Source: Clostridiaceae bacterium
GTDB lineage: Bacteria; Bacillota; Clostridia; Lachnospirales; Lachnospiraceae
Direction: 5' to 3'
DNA: 64,000 bases
Assembly: GCA_910575795.1 (NCBI GenBank)
Contig: CAJTGE010000010.1
Location: forward strand, 62,001 to 126,000
A program made the position numbers and the translations under genes. Shown here piece by piece: positions 35,075 through 43,148 of the stretch. The notes beneath the pieces are model-generated. The model saw nothing but the letters and a program-made list of their open reading frames with translations, made no database searches and was not told the DNA's origin. The stretch's first letter is position 1; each line of letters opens with the position of its first letter.

Positions 35075-36193
35075 ATGGCTTATTTAGGCGAGGAAATCCG
35101 GAAGCTGGGATTTGGTTTGATGCGTCTGCCGCAGAAAGACGGCGCTATCGATGTGGAACAGGTGAAGGAGATGACGGATCGGTTCTTAGAGGCCGGCTTT
35201 ACCTATTTCGATACGGCCTGGGCGTATGCCGGGAGCGAGGACGCTATCCGTCAGGCGCTTGTTGAGCGCTGCCCGAGGGAGCGCTACCAGCTTGCCACCA
35301 AGAATGCCGCGTGGATCAACTGTAAGACTAAAGAAGAGGCGTACGCGCAGTTTGACGTTTCGCTTGAGAGGACAGGGGCCGGATTTTTTGATTTTTATCT
35401 GCTCCACAACCTGGGCGAGGGGCGGACGCGCTATTTTGACGAATTTGACATGTGGAACTGGGCGCAGGAGAAAAAGAAGGAGGGCCTCATAAAACACGTC
35501 GGTTTTTCCTTCCACTCCACGCCGGAAGAGCTGGAGGAGCTCTTAAATGCGCACCCGGAGATCGAATTTGTCCAGCTTCAGATTAATTATGCCGACTGGG
35601 AGAATCCGGCGGTTCAGTCGCGGCGGTGTTATGAGACGGCAAGAAAGCATGGAAAGCCGGTCATCATCATGGAGCCTGTCAAAGGCGGAATGCTGGCGAC
35701 GCCTCCGGAGTCCGTGGAGAAAATCTTTAAGGCAGCAGAGCCCGCAAGCTCCACAGCGTCGTGGGCGGTCCGCTTTGCGGCGAGCCTGGAGGGCGTGATC
35801 ACGGTTCTCTCCGGAATGAGCAGCATCGGGCAGATGGAGGACAATCTGGCGTGCATGAGAGACTTTACGGGATTTACCGCCGAACAGGAGGAGGCTGTAA
35901 AACGCGCGCAGGAGGAGCTTGGAAAAATCCCGCTGATTCCCTGTACATCCTGTAATTACTGCGCCAAAGTATGTCCTGTGAATATCGGGATTTCGGGATC
36001 ATTTACAGCGATGAATTATCTGACGCTTTACGGCGACAAGGGAGCGGCAAAGAATCAGGAGGAATGGCTCGTGGGCAAGCATGGGTTAAAACATGCGGAT
36101 GCATGTGTGAAATGCGGAAAATGCGAGGAGGCGTGCCCGCAGCATATCGCTGTGAGGGAGAATCTGGTAAAAGTCAGGGAGGCGTTGCTGTAG
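35075..36193 (+). CDS. Aldo/keto reductase with a C-terminal ferredoxin-type domain
   Basis: 372 residues. The AKR barrel has GFGLMRLPQ, FDTAWAYAGSED (catalytic Tyr of the tetrad), VGFSFHSTPEEL and a phosphate loop region near VLSGMSS. The C-terminus carries two 4Fe-4S motifs, CTSCNYCAKVCP and CVKCGKCEEACP. This architecture is common in Clostridia; substrates are unknown, and the clusters suggest ferredoxin-linked electron transfer. ATG 35075 follows AAGGAGAG. The long hairpin leader may affect expression. Confidence 0.9.
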   Translation: MAYLGEEIRKLGFGLMRLPQKDGAIDVEQVKEMTDRFLEAGFTYFDTAWAYAGSEDAIRQALVERCPRERYQLATKNAAWINCKTKEEAYAQFDVSLERTGAGFFDFYLLHNLGEGRTRYFDEFDMWNWAQEKKKEGLIKHVGFSFHSTPEELEELLNAHPEIEFVQLQINYADWENPAVQSRRCYETARKHGKPVIIMEPVKGGMLATPPESVEKIFKAAEPASSTASWAVRFAASLEGVITVLSGMSSIGQMEDNLACMRDFTGFTAEQEEAVKRAQEELGKIPLIPCTSCNYCAKVCPVNIGISGSFTAMNYLTLYGDKGAAKNQEEWLVGKHGLKHADACVKCGKCEEACPQHIAVRENLVKVREALL

Positions 36194-36287
36194 AAGAGGG
36201 CGTCTGTCACTGGCGGCTTTCCAACGATCAGCCATGGCCTGCATATTTACTGTTCAAACCTGAACCGCACCCCCGCATAGATTTCGC

Positions 36288-36432
36288 GTTACTGTTCACG
36301 GCTGTGCAGTTCACAGCAACATGATGCACACAAAATGGGCAGCCTGCCCATTTTGGCGCCTGCTGCCCTCGGGTTTTCTGTGACCTTCGCTCACAAAAAA
36401 CACCTCGCGGAATACTACCCGTGAACAGTAAC
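36288..36432. repeat. 145-bp palindromic element, copy 2
   Basis: Ends GTTACTGTTCACGG...CCGTGAACAGTAAC (exact). It has the same length as 30715-30859 and an identical 49-base core, while the end sequences and the region 36310-36360 (AAAATGGGCAG / CTGCCCATTTT) differ in a compensating way that keeps pairing. Confidence 0.9.
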
Positions 36433-36461
36433 GATTTCGCATCGAATATCCAGAACAGTCC

Positions 36462-36490
36462 TTGCCAACCTTGTCCGTTCGTGCTAAAAT
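36462..36490 (+). promoter_or_regulatory. Promoter of yebC
   Basis: TTGCCA (36462-36467), 17 bases, TAAAAT (36485-36490). Confidence 0.65.
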
Positions 36491-36537
36491 AGATTTTGAC
36501 CTCAAGGATCAATGAATATGGAAGAGGAGTAGCGTTT

Positions 36538-37266
36538 ATGTCAGGACATTCTAAATTTGCGAATATTAAGCACAAAAAGGAGAAGAACGACGCCGCAAAG
36601 GGCAAGATCTTTACCGTAATCGGCCGCGAGCTGGCTGTGGCGGTGAAGGAAGGCGGCGCGGATCCGGCGAACAACAGCCGTCTGAGGGACGTGATTGCCA
36701 AGGCGAAAGCGAACAATATGCCGAATGACACCATTGAGAGGGGCATTAAGAAAGCGGCGGGCGACGCCGGATCGGTCAATTACGAGAACCTTACATACGA
36801 AGGATACGGCCCCAATGGAGTTGCGATAATTGTAGACACTCTGACGGACAATAAGAACCGCACAGCGGCCAATGTGCGCAGCGCCTTCACCAAGGGCGGC
36901 GGCAATGTCGGGGCGCAGGGAAGCGTGTCTTTTATGTTTGATAAAAAGGGTCAGATTCTGATCGACAAGGAAGAGTGCGAGATGGATCCGGACGAACTGA
37001 TGATGTTTGCGCTGGATGCCGGAGCCGAGGATTTTGCCGAGGAAGAGGACAGCTTCGAGGTTATAACCGCCCCGGAGGATTTCTCCGCTGTGCGCGAGGC
37101 GCTTGAGAAGGAAGGTATCCCGATGATGCAGGCGGATGTGACGATGATCCCGCAGAACTGGGTGGAGCTTACGGACGAGGATGCCATTAAGAAGATGAAC
37201 CGTCTTCTGGATCTTCTGGATGAGGACGACGATGTGCAGGCGACGTACCATAACTGGGATGAGTAA
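36538..37266 (+). CDS. yebC: YebC/PmpR-family protein (TACO1-like translation or transcription factor)
   Basis: 242 residues, full family length. It starts [19 protein letters not shown], with the conserved [21 protein letters not shown] [45 protein letters not shown] and [18 protein letters not shown] blocks. Family members were described as transcription regulators and more recently as factors easing ribosome stalling at proline-rich stretches. ATG 36538 follows GAGGAG; the earlier in-frame ATG is outside the conserved region. Confidence 0.95.
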   Translation: MSGHSKFANIKHKKEKNDAAKGKIFTVIGRELAVAVKEGGADPANNSRLRDVIAKAKANNMPNDTIERGIKKAAGDAGSVNYENLTYEGYGPNGVAIIVDTLTDNKNRTAANVRSAFTKGGGNVGAQGSVSFMFDKKGQILIDKEECEMDPDELMMFALDAGAEDFAEEEDSFEVITAPEDFSAVREALEKEGIPMMQADVTMIPQNWVELTDEDAIKKMNRLLDLLDEDDDVQATYHNWDE

Positions 37267-37356
37267 ACCTGTTTGGGCGGCAATGCAAAATTTTCCTGGA
37301 CAGGATTAGAGAGCAGACATTTTGAAGGAAACAATATACTGATGAAGCATATCTGA

Positions 37357-37397
37357 AACATGCCTCTGCGACAGAAGCCGCAGAGGCATGTTGAGGT
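37357..37397 (+). terminator. Terminator-like hairpin downstream of yebC
   Basis: AACATGCCTCTGCG and CGCAGAGGCATGTT form a perfect 14-bp stem with an 8-base loop, followed by GAGGTTTTA. Confidence 0.65.
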
Positions 37398-37669
37398 TTT
37401 ATGACAGCACTATCCGTTTTCTCCACTTTATGCGCCTGTCTTTTTCACCATGGTAATTCAGATTGTGCCATTTCATGAGATTTGCGAATTCTTCCTCCAT
37501 CGTTCTGATAGATATATATATCCAGAGGATGCCCCTGCGCTTCCAGCATGCTTTCAGTACCCGGGATTGGCTTTGCTTTCATCACAACAAAAAGGTTTCC
37601 GCCGCCGTTTCCGGCTGAAATAGGAAAGGCATGCATATCCTGAGCCGGACGGACGGCATCCCCGTTCTC
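37398..37669. other. Gap region without a supported gene
   Basis: On the minus strand a 63-codon frame (37445-37636) reads sensibly (MHAFPISAGNGGGNLFVVMK, then GHPLDIYIYQNDGG) but has no ribosome site and is cut off by the 166-bp element. It may be a gene relic of unknown kind. Nothing else is seen. Confidence 0.3.
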
Positions 37670-37835
37670 CTAGAGCGTGTTTGAAAATTGCTTTCTGGTA
37701 GCTGTGCGTGCCACTTTGTGGGAGATTTGTGCCAAATGAACGCGGCGTAGTGGGCTACGTTAAGTGAATTTGGCACAAATATACCGCGAAGTGGGGCGTG
37801 CAGATGCCAGGAATGAATTTTCAAACACGCTCTAG
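37670..37835. repeat. 166-bp palindromic element, copy 2
   Basis: Begins CTAGAGCGTGTTTGAAAATT and ends AATTTTCAAACACGCTCTAG, an exact 20-bp inverted repeat. It has the same length as copy 1 but opposite orientation, with close identity throughout, including the centre GGCGTAGTGGGCTACG. Confidence 0.9.
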
Positions 37836-37971
37836 GGAAGCAAATCAGCTTCCTCTGCGGGGGCGGGGTTAAGACAGATTGCGGCAGGGGAGGAAATATA
37901 CGGCGGCTGCCCGGTTCCTCCTGCGTGTAAAATATTGCCTAAAAGCAGGAGCGCCACAAACGCCGCCCGGC

Positions 37972-39432
37972 TCATTCTTCAAAATGATAACTGTCCAAAA
38001 GCTGATTTTTCATATGCCACAGCTCATTCGACAGATCCACATGGACTTCATGCGGATTGACAAGGCGGCGGGATTCGTCCCACAGCGTATCCAGCTCCCG
38101 TTTGCAGTAATCGCGGATGTCCATAACGCGCGGGGACTCGTACACGCGCCGGCCTTCCAGGAAGACAGGCACGAGCAGCTCGCGCATCCGGTAGGAGCCG
38201 GGCGTTAAATGCGTCTTTTTCCAGGTCTCGACAGGGTCAAAGAGCAGCAGGGAATTTCCCTCATTAAAGATCTCGTCCGCAAGGCAGATCAGATCGGCAA
38301 TAATTTTCCCAGTCTTGCGGTCATAGATCCGCTGGATCGTCTTATTGCCCGGGTTCGTTACCTTCTCTGAATTTTCTGATACTTTAATTTTCGGAATAAA
38401 TTTCCCGCTCTTTTTGTCCTTGATCGCCGCCAGCTTGTAGACGCCGCCAAAAGAAGGGCAGTTTTTGGAGGTGATTAAGTTGGTCCCCACGCCCCAGGAG
38501 GTGATCGTCGCTCCCTGAATTTTCAGGCTGTCGATCAGGTACTCGTCCAGATCATTTGACGCGGAAATGACAGCGTCAGGAAAGCCCGCCTCATCGAGCA
38601 TCTGCCGCGCCTTTTTGGAGAGATAGGCCAGGTCGCCGCTGTCTAAGCGTATCCCGTAGGAGGTAAGGGGGATCCCGGCCCCGCGCATTTCCTTAAACAC
38701 CTTTATGGCATTCGGGACGCCGGAATCGAGCGTATCATACGTATCCACAAGCAGGATACAGGCCGTGGGGTAGAGCTTCGCATAGGTGCGGAACGCGGTC
38801 AGTTCATCCGGAAAGCTCATAATCCAGCTATGCGCGTGCGTCCCCCTGACGGGAACATTAAAAAGCTGCCCGGCCAGCACGTTGGAGGTGCCGATACAGC
38901 CGGCGATCATCGCCGCCCTGGCCCCGTAGATCCCCGCGTCCGGTCCCTGGGCGCGGCGCAGGCCGAATTCCATGATTCCGTCGCCGCGCGCCGCATAGAC
39001 AATGCGCGAGGTCTTGGTGGCAATCAGGCTCTGATGGTTCAGAATATTGAGGATCGCCGTCTCGACAAGCTGCGCCTCCATAATCGGCGCGATCACCTTG
39101 ATCAGCGGTTCGCGGGGAAATACAACCGTTCCCTCCGGAATGGCATAGATATCGCCCGAAAATTTAAAATGGAGCAGATAATCAAGAAAATCCCTGTCAA
39201 ATAATCCGGTGCGCTGCAAATATTCGACATCGGCGAGTTCAAAGTGGAGATTTTTAATATAATCCGCCACCTGCTCCAGCCCCGCGCAGATCGAATACGC
39301 GCTCCCGTCCGGGTTGCTGCGGTAAAAGGCGTCAAAAACCACGGTTTCATTGGCATACTTTTCCTTGAAATAGCCCTGCATCATGGTCAGTTCATACAGG
39401 TCGGTCAGTAAGGTAAGATTTCTCTGGTACAT
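37972..39432 (-). CDS. pncB: Nicotinate phosphoribosyltransferase
   Basis: Makes nicotinate mononucleotide from nicotinate and PRPP in the NAD salvage pathway. 486 residues. It opens LTLLTDLYELTMMQGYF, then VVFDAFYRSNPDG, EFGLRRAQGPDAG (phosphate/nicotinate contacts), GTHAHSWIMSF (catalytic His region), YDTLDSGVPNAI, YGIRLDSGDLA, and the SWGVGTNLIT phosphate loop. AAGGAG lies 8 bases before the start. It is transcribed away from ileS from its own promoter. Confidence 0.96.
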   Translation of the reverse strand: MYQRNLTLLTDLYELTMMQGYFKEKYANETVVFDAFYRSNPDGSAYSICAGLEQVADYIKNLHFELADVEYLQRTGLFDRDFLDYLLHFKFSGDIYAIPEGTVVFPREPLIKVIAPIMEAQLVETAILNILNHQSLIATKTSRIVYAARGDGIMEFGLRRAQGPDAGIYGARAAMIAGCIGTSNVLAGQLFNVPVRGTHAHSWIMSFPDELTAFRTYAKLYPTACILLVDTYDTLDSGVPNAIKVFKEMRGAGIPLTSYGIRLDSGDLAYLSKKARQMLDEAGFPDAVISASNDLDEYLIDSLKIQGATITSWGVGTNLITSKNCPSFGGVYKLAAIKDKKSGKFIPKIKVSENSEKVTNPGNKTIQRIYDRKTGKIIADLICLADEIFNEGNSLLLFDPVETWKKTHLTPGSYRMRELLVPVFLEGRRVYESPRVMDIRDYCKRELDTLWDESRRLVNPHEVHVDLSNELWHMKNQLLDSYHFEE

Positions 39433-39539
39433 GATATTCTCCTTGTGCGCCTCCTTAAGAGGTCATCCGTTTACGGCCCGCTGCCTGCATTGGTGATATT
39501 TCCGGTAATCCGGGCCGAATCAGTCCGTTAAATAGTTAC

Positions 39540-39568
39540 ATTATACCATTAAACAGGAGAAAAGGCAA
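39540..39568 (-). promoter_or_regulatory. Promoter of pncB
   Basis: Minus strand: TTGCCT (39568-39563), 17 bases, TATAAT (39545-39540). Confidence 0.7.
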
Positions 39569-39661
39569 AAGAATGACAAAGTATTAACAATATCATCCGC
39601 CTGTTAAGGGAGAGGAAGACCGAAACCGCCGCCAAAACCGGCCCAAACCAAAACCTGACTC

Positions 39662-39690
39662 TTGACAACCCGCTGGAAAATAGATACAAT
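39662..39690 (+). promoter_or_regulatory. Promoter of the ileS T-box transcript
   Basis: TTGACA (39662-39667), 17 bases, TACAAT (39685-39690). Confidence 0.8.
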
Positions 39691-39696
39691 GATAAG

Positions 39697-39953
39697 CGGA
39701 AAAAGACAATGAAGGAGACAGTAATTTCCGAAACAAACGCCAAAGCGAGGCGGGGACGGTGAGAGCCCGCTGCCAGTCGTGCGGTTATGAAGATCACTCC
39801 GGAGTTCCGGACCGAACGCATATGCAAGTAGGCTCCGGCGGCATCCCCCGTTATCAGGAGCGCATATTGATCGGGCAGAGCCCGCGTCTTGTATGCAGTA
39901 ATAGGTGGTAAATGCGAGAAGGCTCCTGTCCTGTTACGGATGGGGCTTTTTTT
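39697..39953 (+). promoter_or_regulatory. T-box leader (isoleucine) with terminator
   Basis: A 250-base structured leader lies before ileS. The T-box sequence AGGTGGTAAATGCGAG is at 39903-39918; the terminator stem GGCTCCTGTCC / GGATGGGGC plus seven T is at 39921-39953. In stem I, an ATC triplet at 39793-39795 in GAAGATCACTCC is the likely Ile specifier codon. Uncharged tRNA-Ile would pair with specifier and T-box and block the terminator. The specifier choice is inference from the gene it controls. Confidence 0.85.
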
Positions 39954-39985
39954 GTATCAGGAATTTTGTATCAGGAGGAGATAGC

Positions 39986-42900
39986 ATGTATACAAAGGTT
40001 TCTGCAGACCTGAATTTTGTGGAACGGGAAAAAAACGTCGAGGCATTTTGGAAGGAAAACCGGATTTTTGAAAAGAGTATGGAGAGCCGAAAGGACGGCC
40101 CGGCGTATACTTTTTACGACGGACCTCCGACCGCCAACGGAAAACCCCATATCGGCCATGTGCTGACCCGCGTCATCAAGGACATGATCCCCAGATACCG
40201 CACGATGAAGGGATATATGGTCCCGAGAAAGGCCGGGTGGGATACCCACGGGCTTCCGGTGGAGCTGGAGGTGGAAAAGCTTTTGGGGCTGGACGGCAAG
40301 GAGCAGATTGAGGAGTACGGGCTTGAGCCGTTCATCGAGCACTGCAAGGAGAGCGTGTGGAAATATAAGGGCATGTGGGAGGATTTCTCCGGTACGGTTG
40401 GCTTTTGGGCCGATATGGACGACCCTTATGTGACATACCACAATTCGTTCATCGAGTCCGAGTGGTGGGCCTTAAAGCAGATCTGGGACAGGGGCCTTCT
40501 CTACAAGGGCTTTAAGATCGTCCCCTACTGCCCGCGCTGCGGGACGCCGCTCTCCAGCCATGAGGTGGCGCAGGGGTACAAGGACGTGAAGGAGCGCTCG
40601 GCCATCGCGCGCTTTAAGGTAAAGGGCGAGGATGCGCATATCCTGGCCTGGACGACGACGCCGTGGACGCTGCCTTCCAACGTGGCGCTGTGCGTAAACC
40701 CGGACGAGGCGTATGTAAAGGCTCAGGTAAAGGATGTAAATGAAGCGGAAGCGGGCCGGATCTACTACATGGCCGAGGCGCTGTGCGGCGCGGTCCTGGG
40801 CGAGGGCGCGTATGAGGTGCTGGAGCGCTTTACCGGACGCGATCTGGAATATAAGGAATATGAGCCGTTATTTGACTGCGCCGTGGATCTGTGCAGAAAG
40901 CAGAACAAGAAGGCGTATTTTGTGACATGCGACAGCTATGTCACGCTCACGGACGGCACCGGCGTTGTCCACATCGCCCCGGCGTTCGGCGAGGATGACG
41001 CGAAGGTGGGCCGCAGCTACGATCTGCCGTTTGTGCAGCTTGTGGATGCGAAAGGCGAGATGACGCAGGAGACGCCGTGGGCCGGCGTGTTCTGTAAAAA
41101 GGCGGATCCCATGATCTTAAAGAGCCTTGATGAAAAGGGCCTTTTATTCTCCGCGCCTGTATTTGAGCACAGCTATCCCCATTGCTGGCGCTGCGACACG
41201 CCGCTGATCTATTACGCGCGCGAGTCGTGGTTTATCAAAATGACGGCCGTGAAGGAGGACTTGATCCGCAACAATAACACCATCAACTGGATTCCGGAGA
41301 GCATCGGCAAAGGGCGCTTCGGGGACTGGCTGGAGAATGTGCAGGACTGGGGCGTGAGCCGCAACCGTTACTGGGGCACGCCCTTAAACATCTGGGAGTG
41401 CGCGTGCGGCCATCAGCATTCGATCGGCGGCATTGAGGAATTAAAGAGCATGTCTGACGACTGCCCGGACGAGATCGAGCTGCACCGGCCGTATATCGAT
41501 GCGGTAACCATCCGCTGCCCGAAATGCGGGGGCGTGATGCGCCGCGTGCCGGAGGTGATTGACTGCTGGTTCGACTCCGGCGCGATGCCGTTTGCGCAGC
41601 ACCACTATCCGTTTGAGAATAAAGAGCTGTTTGAGGCGCAGTTCCCGGCCGACTTTATCTCCGAGGCCGTGGATCAGACGAGAGGATGGTTCTATTCCCT
41701 GCTGGCCATTTCCACGCTCCTGTTTAATAAAGCGCCTTATAAAAACGTGATCGTCCTGGGCCATGTGCAGGATGAGAACGGGCAGAAGATGAGCAAATCC
41801 AAAGGGAATGCCGTGGATCCCTTTGACGCGCTTAAAACGTACGGGGCGGATGCGATCCGCTGGTATTTTTACGTCAACAGCGCGCCGTGGCTGCCGAACC
41901 GCTTCCACGGGAAGGCGGTGACCGAGGGCCAGCGCAAGTTCATGGGCACGCTCTGGAACACATACGCGTTCTTTGTGCTCTACGCGAATATCGACGGCTT
42001 TGACGCGACAAACTATAAGCTGGAGTATGAAAAGCTCGCGGTGATGGATAAATGGCTTTTATCAAGGCTGAATACCCTGGTAAAAGAGGTGGATAGCTGC
42101 CTGGGAGAGTACCGGATCCCCGAGGCAGCGAGGGCCCTGCAGGGCTTTGTGGACGACATGAGCAACTGGTATGTCAGAAGGAGCCGCGCGCGCTTCTGGG
42201 CAAAGGGCATGGAGCAGGATAAGATAAACGCCTACATGACGCTCTACACGGCCCTGGTAACGGTCTGCAAGGCGGCGGCGCCCATGATCCCGTTTATGAC
42301 AGAGGACATTTACCAGAACCTGGTGAGAAGCATCGACAAAACCGCGCCGGAGAGCATCCACCTGTGCGACTTCCCCGCAGCGGACGAGGCGGCGGTTGAC
42401 AAAGAGCTTGAGGCGCGCATGGACGAGGTGTTAAAGATCGTGACGCTGGGCCGCGCGGCGAGAAATATGGCGAATATTAAGAACCGCCAGCCGATTGGCC
42501 GCATGTTTGTAAAGGCAGAGGAAGCTCTCCCGGCCTTTTATCAGGCGATCATTGAGGATGAGCTGAATGTCAAGAGCGTGGAGTTCACGGACGACGTGCG
42601 CGCGTTCACGTCCTACAGCTTCAAGCCGCAGCTTAAGACGGTGGGGCCGAAATACGGCAAGCAGCTTGGAAATATCCGCAAGGCCCTGGCAGAGATTGAC
42701 GGAAATGCGGCTATGGACACCCTGGGTCAGGAGGGAAAGCTGTCCTTTGATTTCGGCGGGACGCCGGTGGAGCTGACAAGAGACGATCTCCTGATCGACG
42801 CCGCCCAGGTGGAGGGCTTTGTGTCTGAGGGCGATAATACCGTGACGGTGGCGCTGGATACAAATCTGACGCCGGAGCTTCTCGAAGAGGGCTTTGTGCG

Positions 42901-43138
42901 CGAGATCATCAGCAAGGTACAGACCATGCGCAAGGAGGCCGGCTTTGAGGTCATGGATCATATCCGCTTATACCACCAGGGAAATGAGAAGATCGAGGCG
43001 ATCTTAAACGGCCGCGCCGAAGAGATCATGGGCGAGGTCATGGCGGACGGGATCGAGTCCGGCCGGACAGGCGGATACGTGAAGGAATGGAATATCAACG
43101 GGGAGACCGTTACGCTGGGTGTGGAAAAGATAGGTTGA
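39986..43138 (+). CDS. ileS: Isoleucyl-tRNA synthetase
   Basis: 1050 residues, class I. The HIGH-type motif is PHIGH in DGPPTANGKPHIGHVL; KMSKS is exact in GQKMSKSKGNAVDP; an inserted editing domain has WTTTPWTLPSNVALCV; the insert CPRCGTPLSSHEVAQGY and the later zinc-type CPKCGG are typical. DQTRGWFYSLL precedes KMSKS. Length and motif style fit the longer Clostridial type. ATG 39986 follows AGGAGG; earlier in-frame codons lie in the terminator. It is controlled by the T-box; glgP follows after 10 bases. Confidence 0.97.
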   Translation: MYTKVSADLNFVEREKNVEAFWKENRIFEKSMESRKDGPAYTFYDGPPTANGKPHIGHVLTRVIKDMIPRYRTMKGYMVPRKAGWDTHGLPVELEVEKLLGLDGKEQIEEYGLEPFIEHCKESVWKYKGMWEDFSGTVGFWADMDDPYVTYHNSFIESEWWALKQIWDRGLLYKGFKIVPYCPRCGTPLSSHEVAQGYKDVKERSAIARFKVKGEDAHILAWTTTPWTLPSNVALCVNPDEAYVKAQVKDVNEAEAGRIYYMAEALCGAVLGEGAYEVLERFTGRDLEYKEYEPLFDCAVDLCRKQNKKAYFVTCDSYVTLTDGTGVVHIAPAFGEDDAKVGRSYDLPFVQLVDAKGEMTQETPWAGVFCKKADPMILKSLDEKGLLFSAPVFEHSYPHCWRCDTPLIYYARESWFIKMTAVKEDLIRNNNTINWIPESIGKGRFGDWLENVQDWGVSRNRYWGTPLNIWECACGHQHSIGGIEELKSMSDDCPDEIELHRPYIDAVTIRCPKCGGVMRRVPEVIDCWFDSGAMPFAQHHYPFENKELFEAQFPADFISEAVDQTRGWFYSLLAISTLLFNKAPYKNVIVLGHVQDENGQKMSKSKGNAVDPFDALKTYGADAIRWYFYVNSAPWLPNRFHGKAVTEGQRKFMGTLWNTYAFFVLYANIDGFDATNYKLEYEKLAVMDKWLLSRLNTLVKEVDSCLGEYRIPEAARALQGFVDDMSNWYVRRSRARFWAKGMEQDKINAYMTLYTALVTVCKAAAPMIPFMTEDIYQNLVRSIDKTAPESIHLCDFPAADEAAVDKELEARMDEVLKIVTLGRAARNMANIKNRQPIGRMFVKAEEALPAFYQAIIEDELNVKSVEFTDDVRAFTSYSFKPQLKTVGPKYGKQLGNIRKALAEIDGNAAMDTLGQEGKLSFDFGGTPVELTRDDLLIDAAQVEGFVSEGDNTVTVALDTNLTPELLEEGFVREIISKVQTMRKEAGFEVMDHIRLYHQGNEKIEAILNGRAEEIMGEVMADGIESGRTGGYVKEWNINGETVTLGVEKIG

Positions 43139-43148
43139 GGAGGAGAAC

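Noticed and set aside
37445..37636. 63-codon minus-strand frame
   Set aside because: Sensible text but no start signals; listed only as a possible relic in the gap entry.
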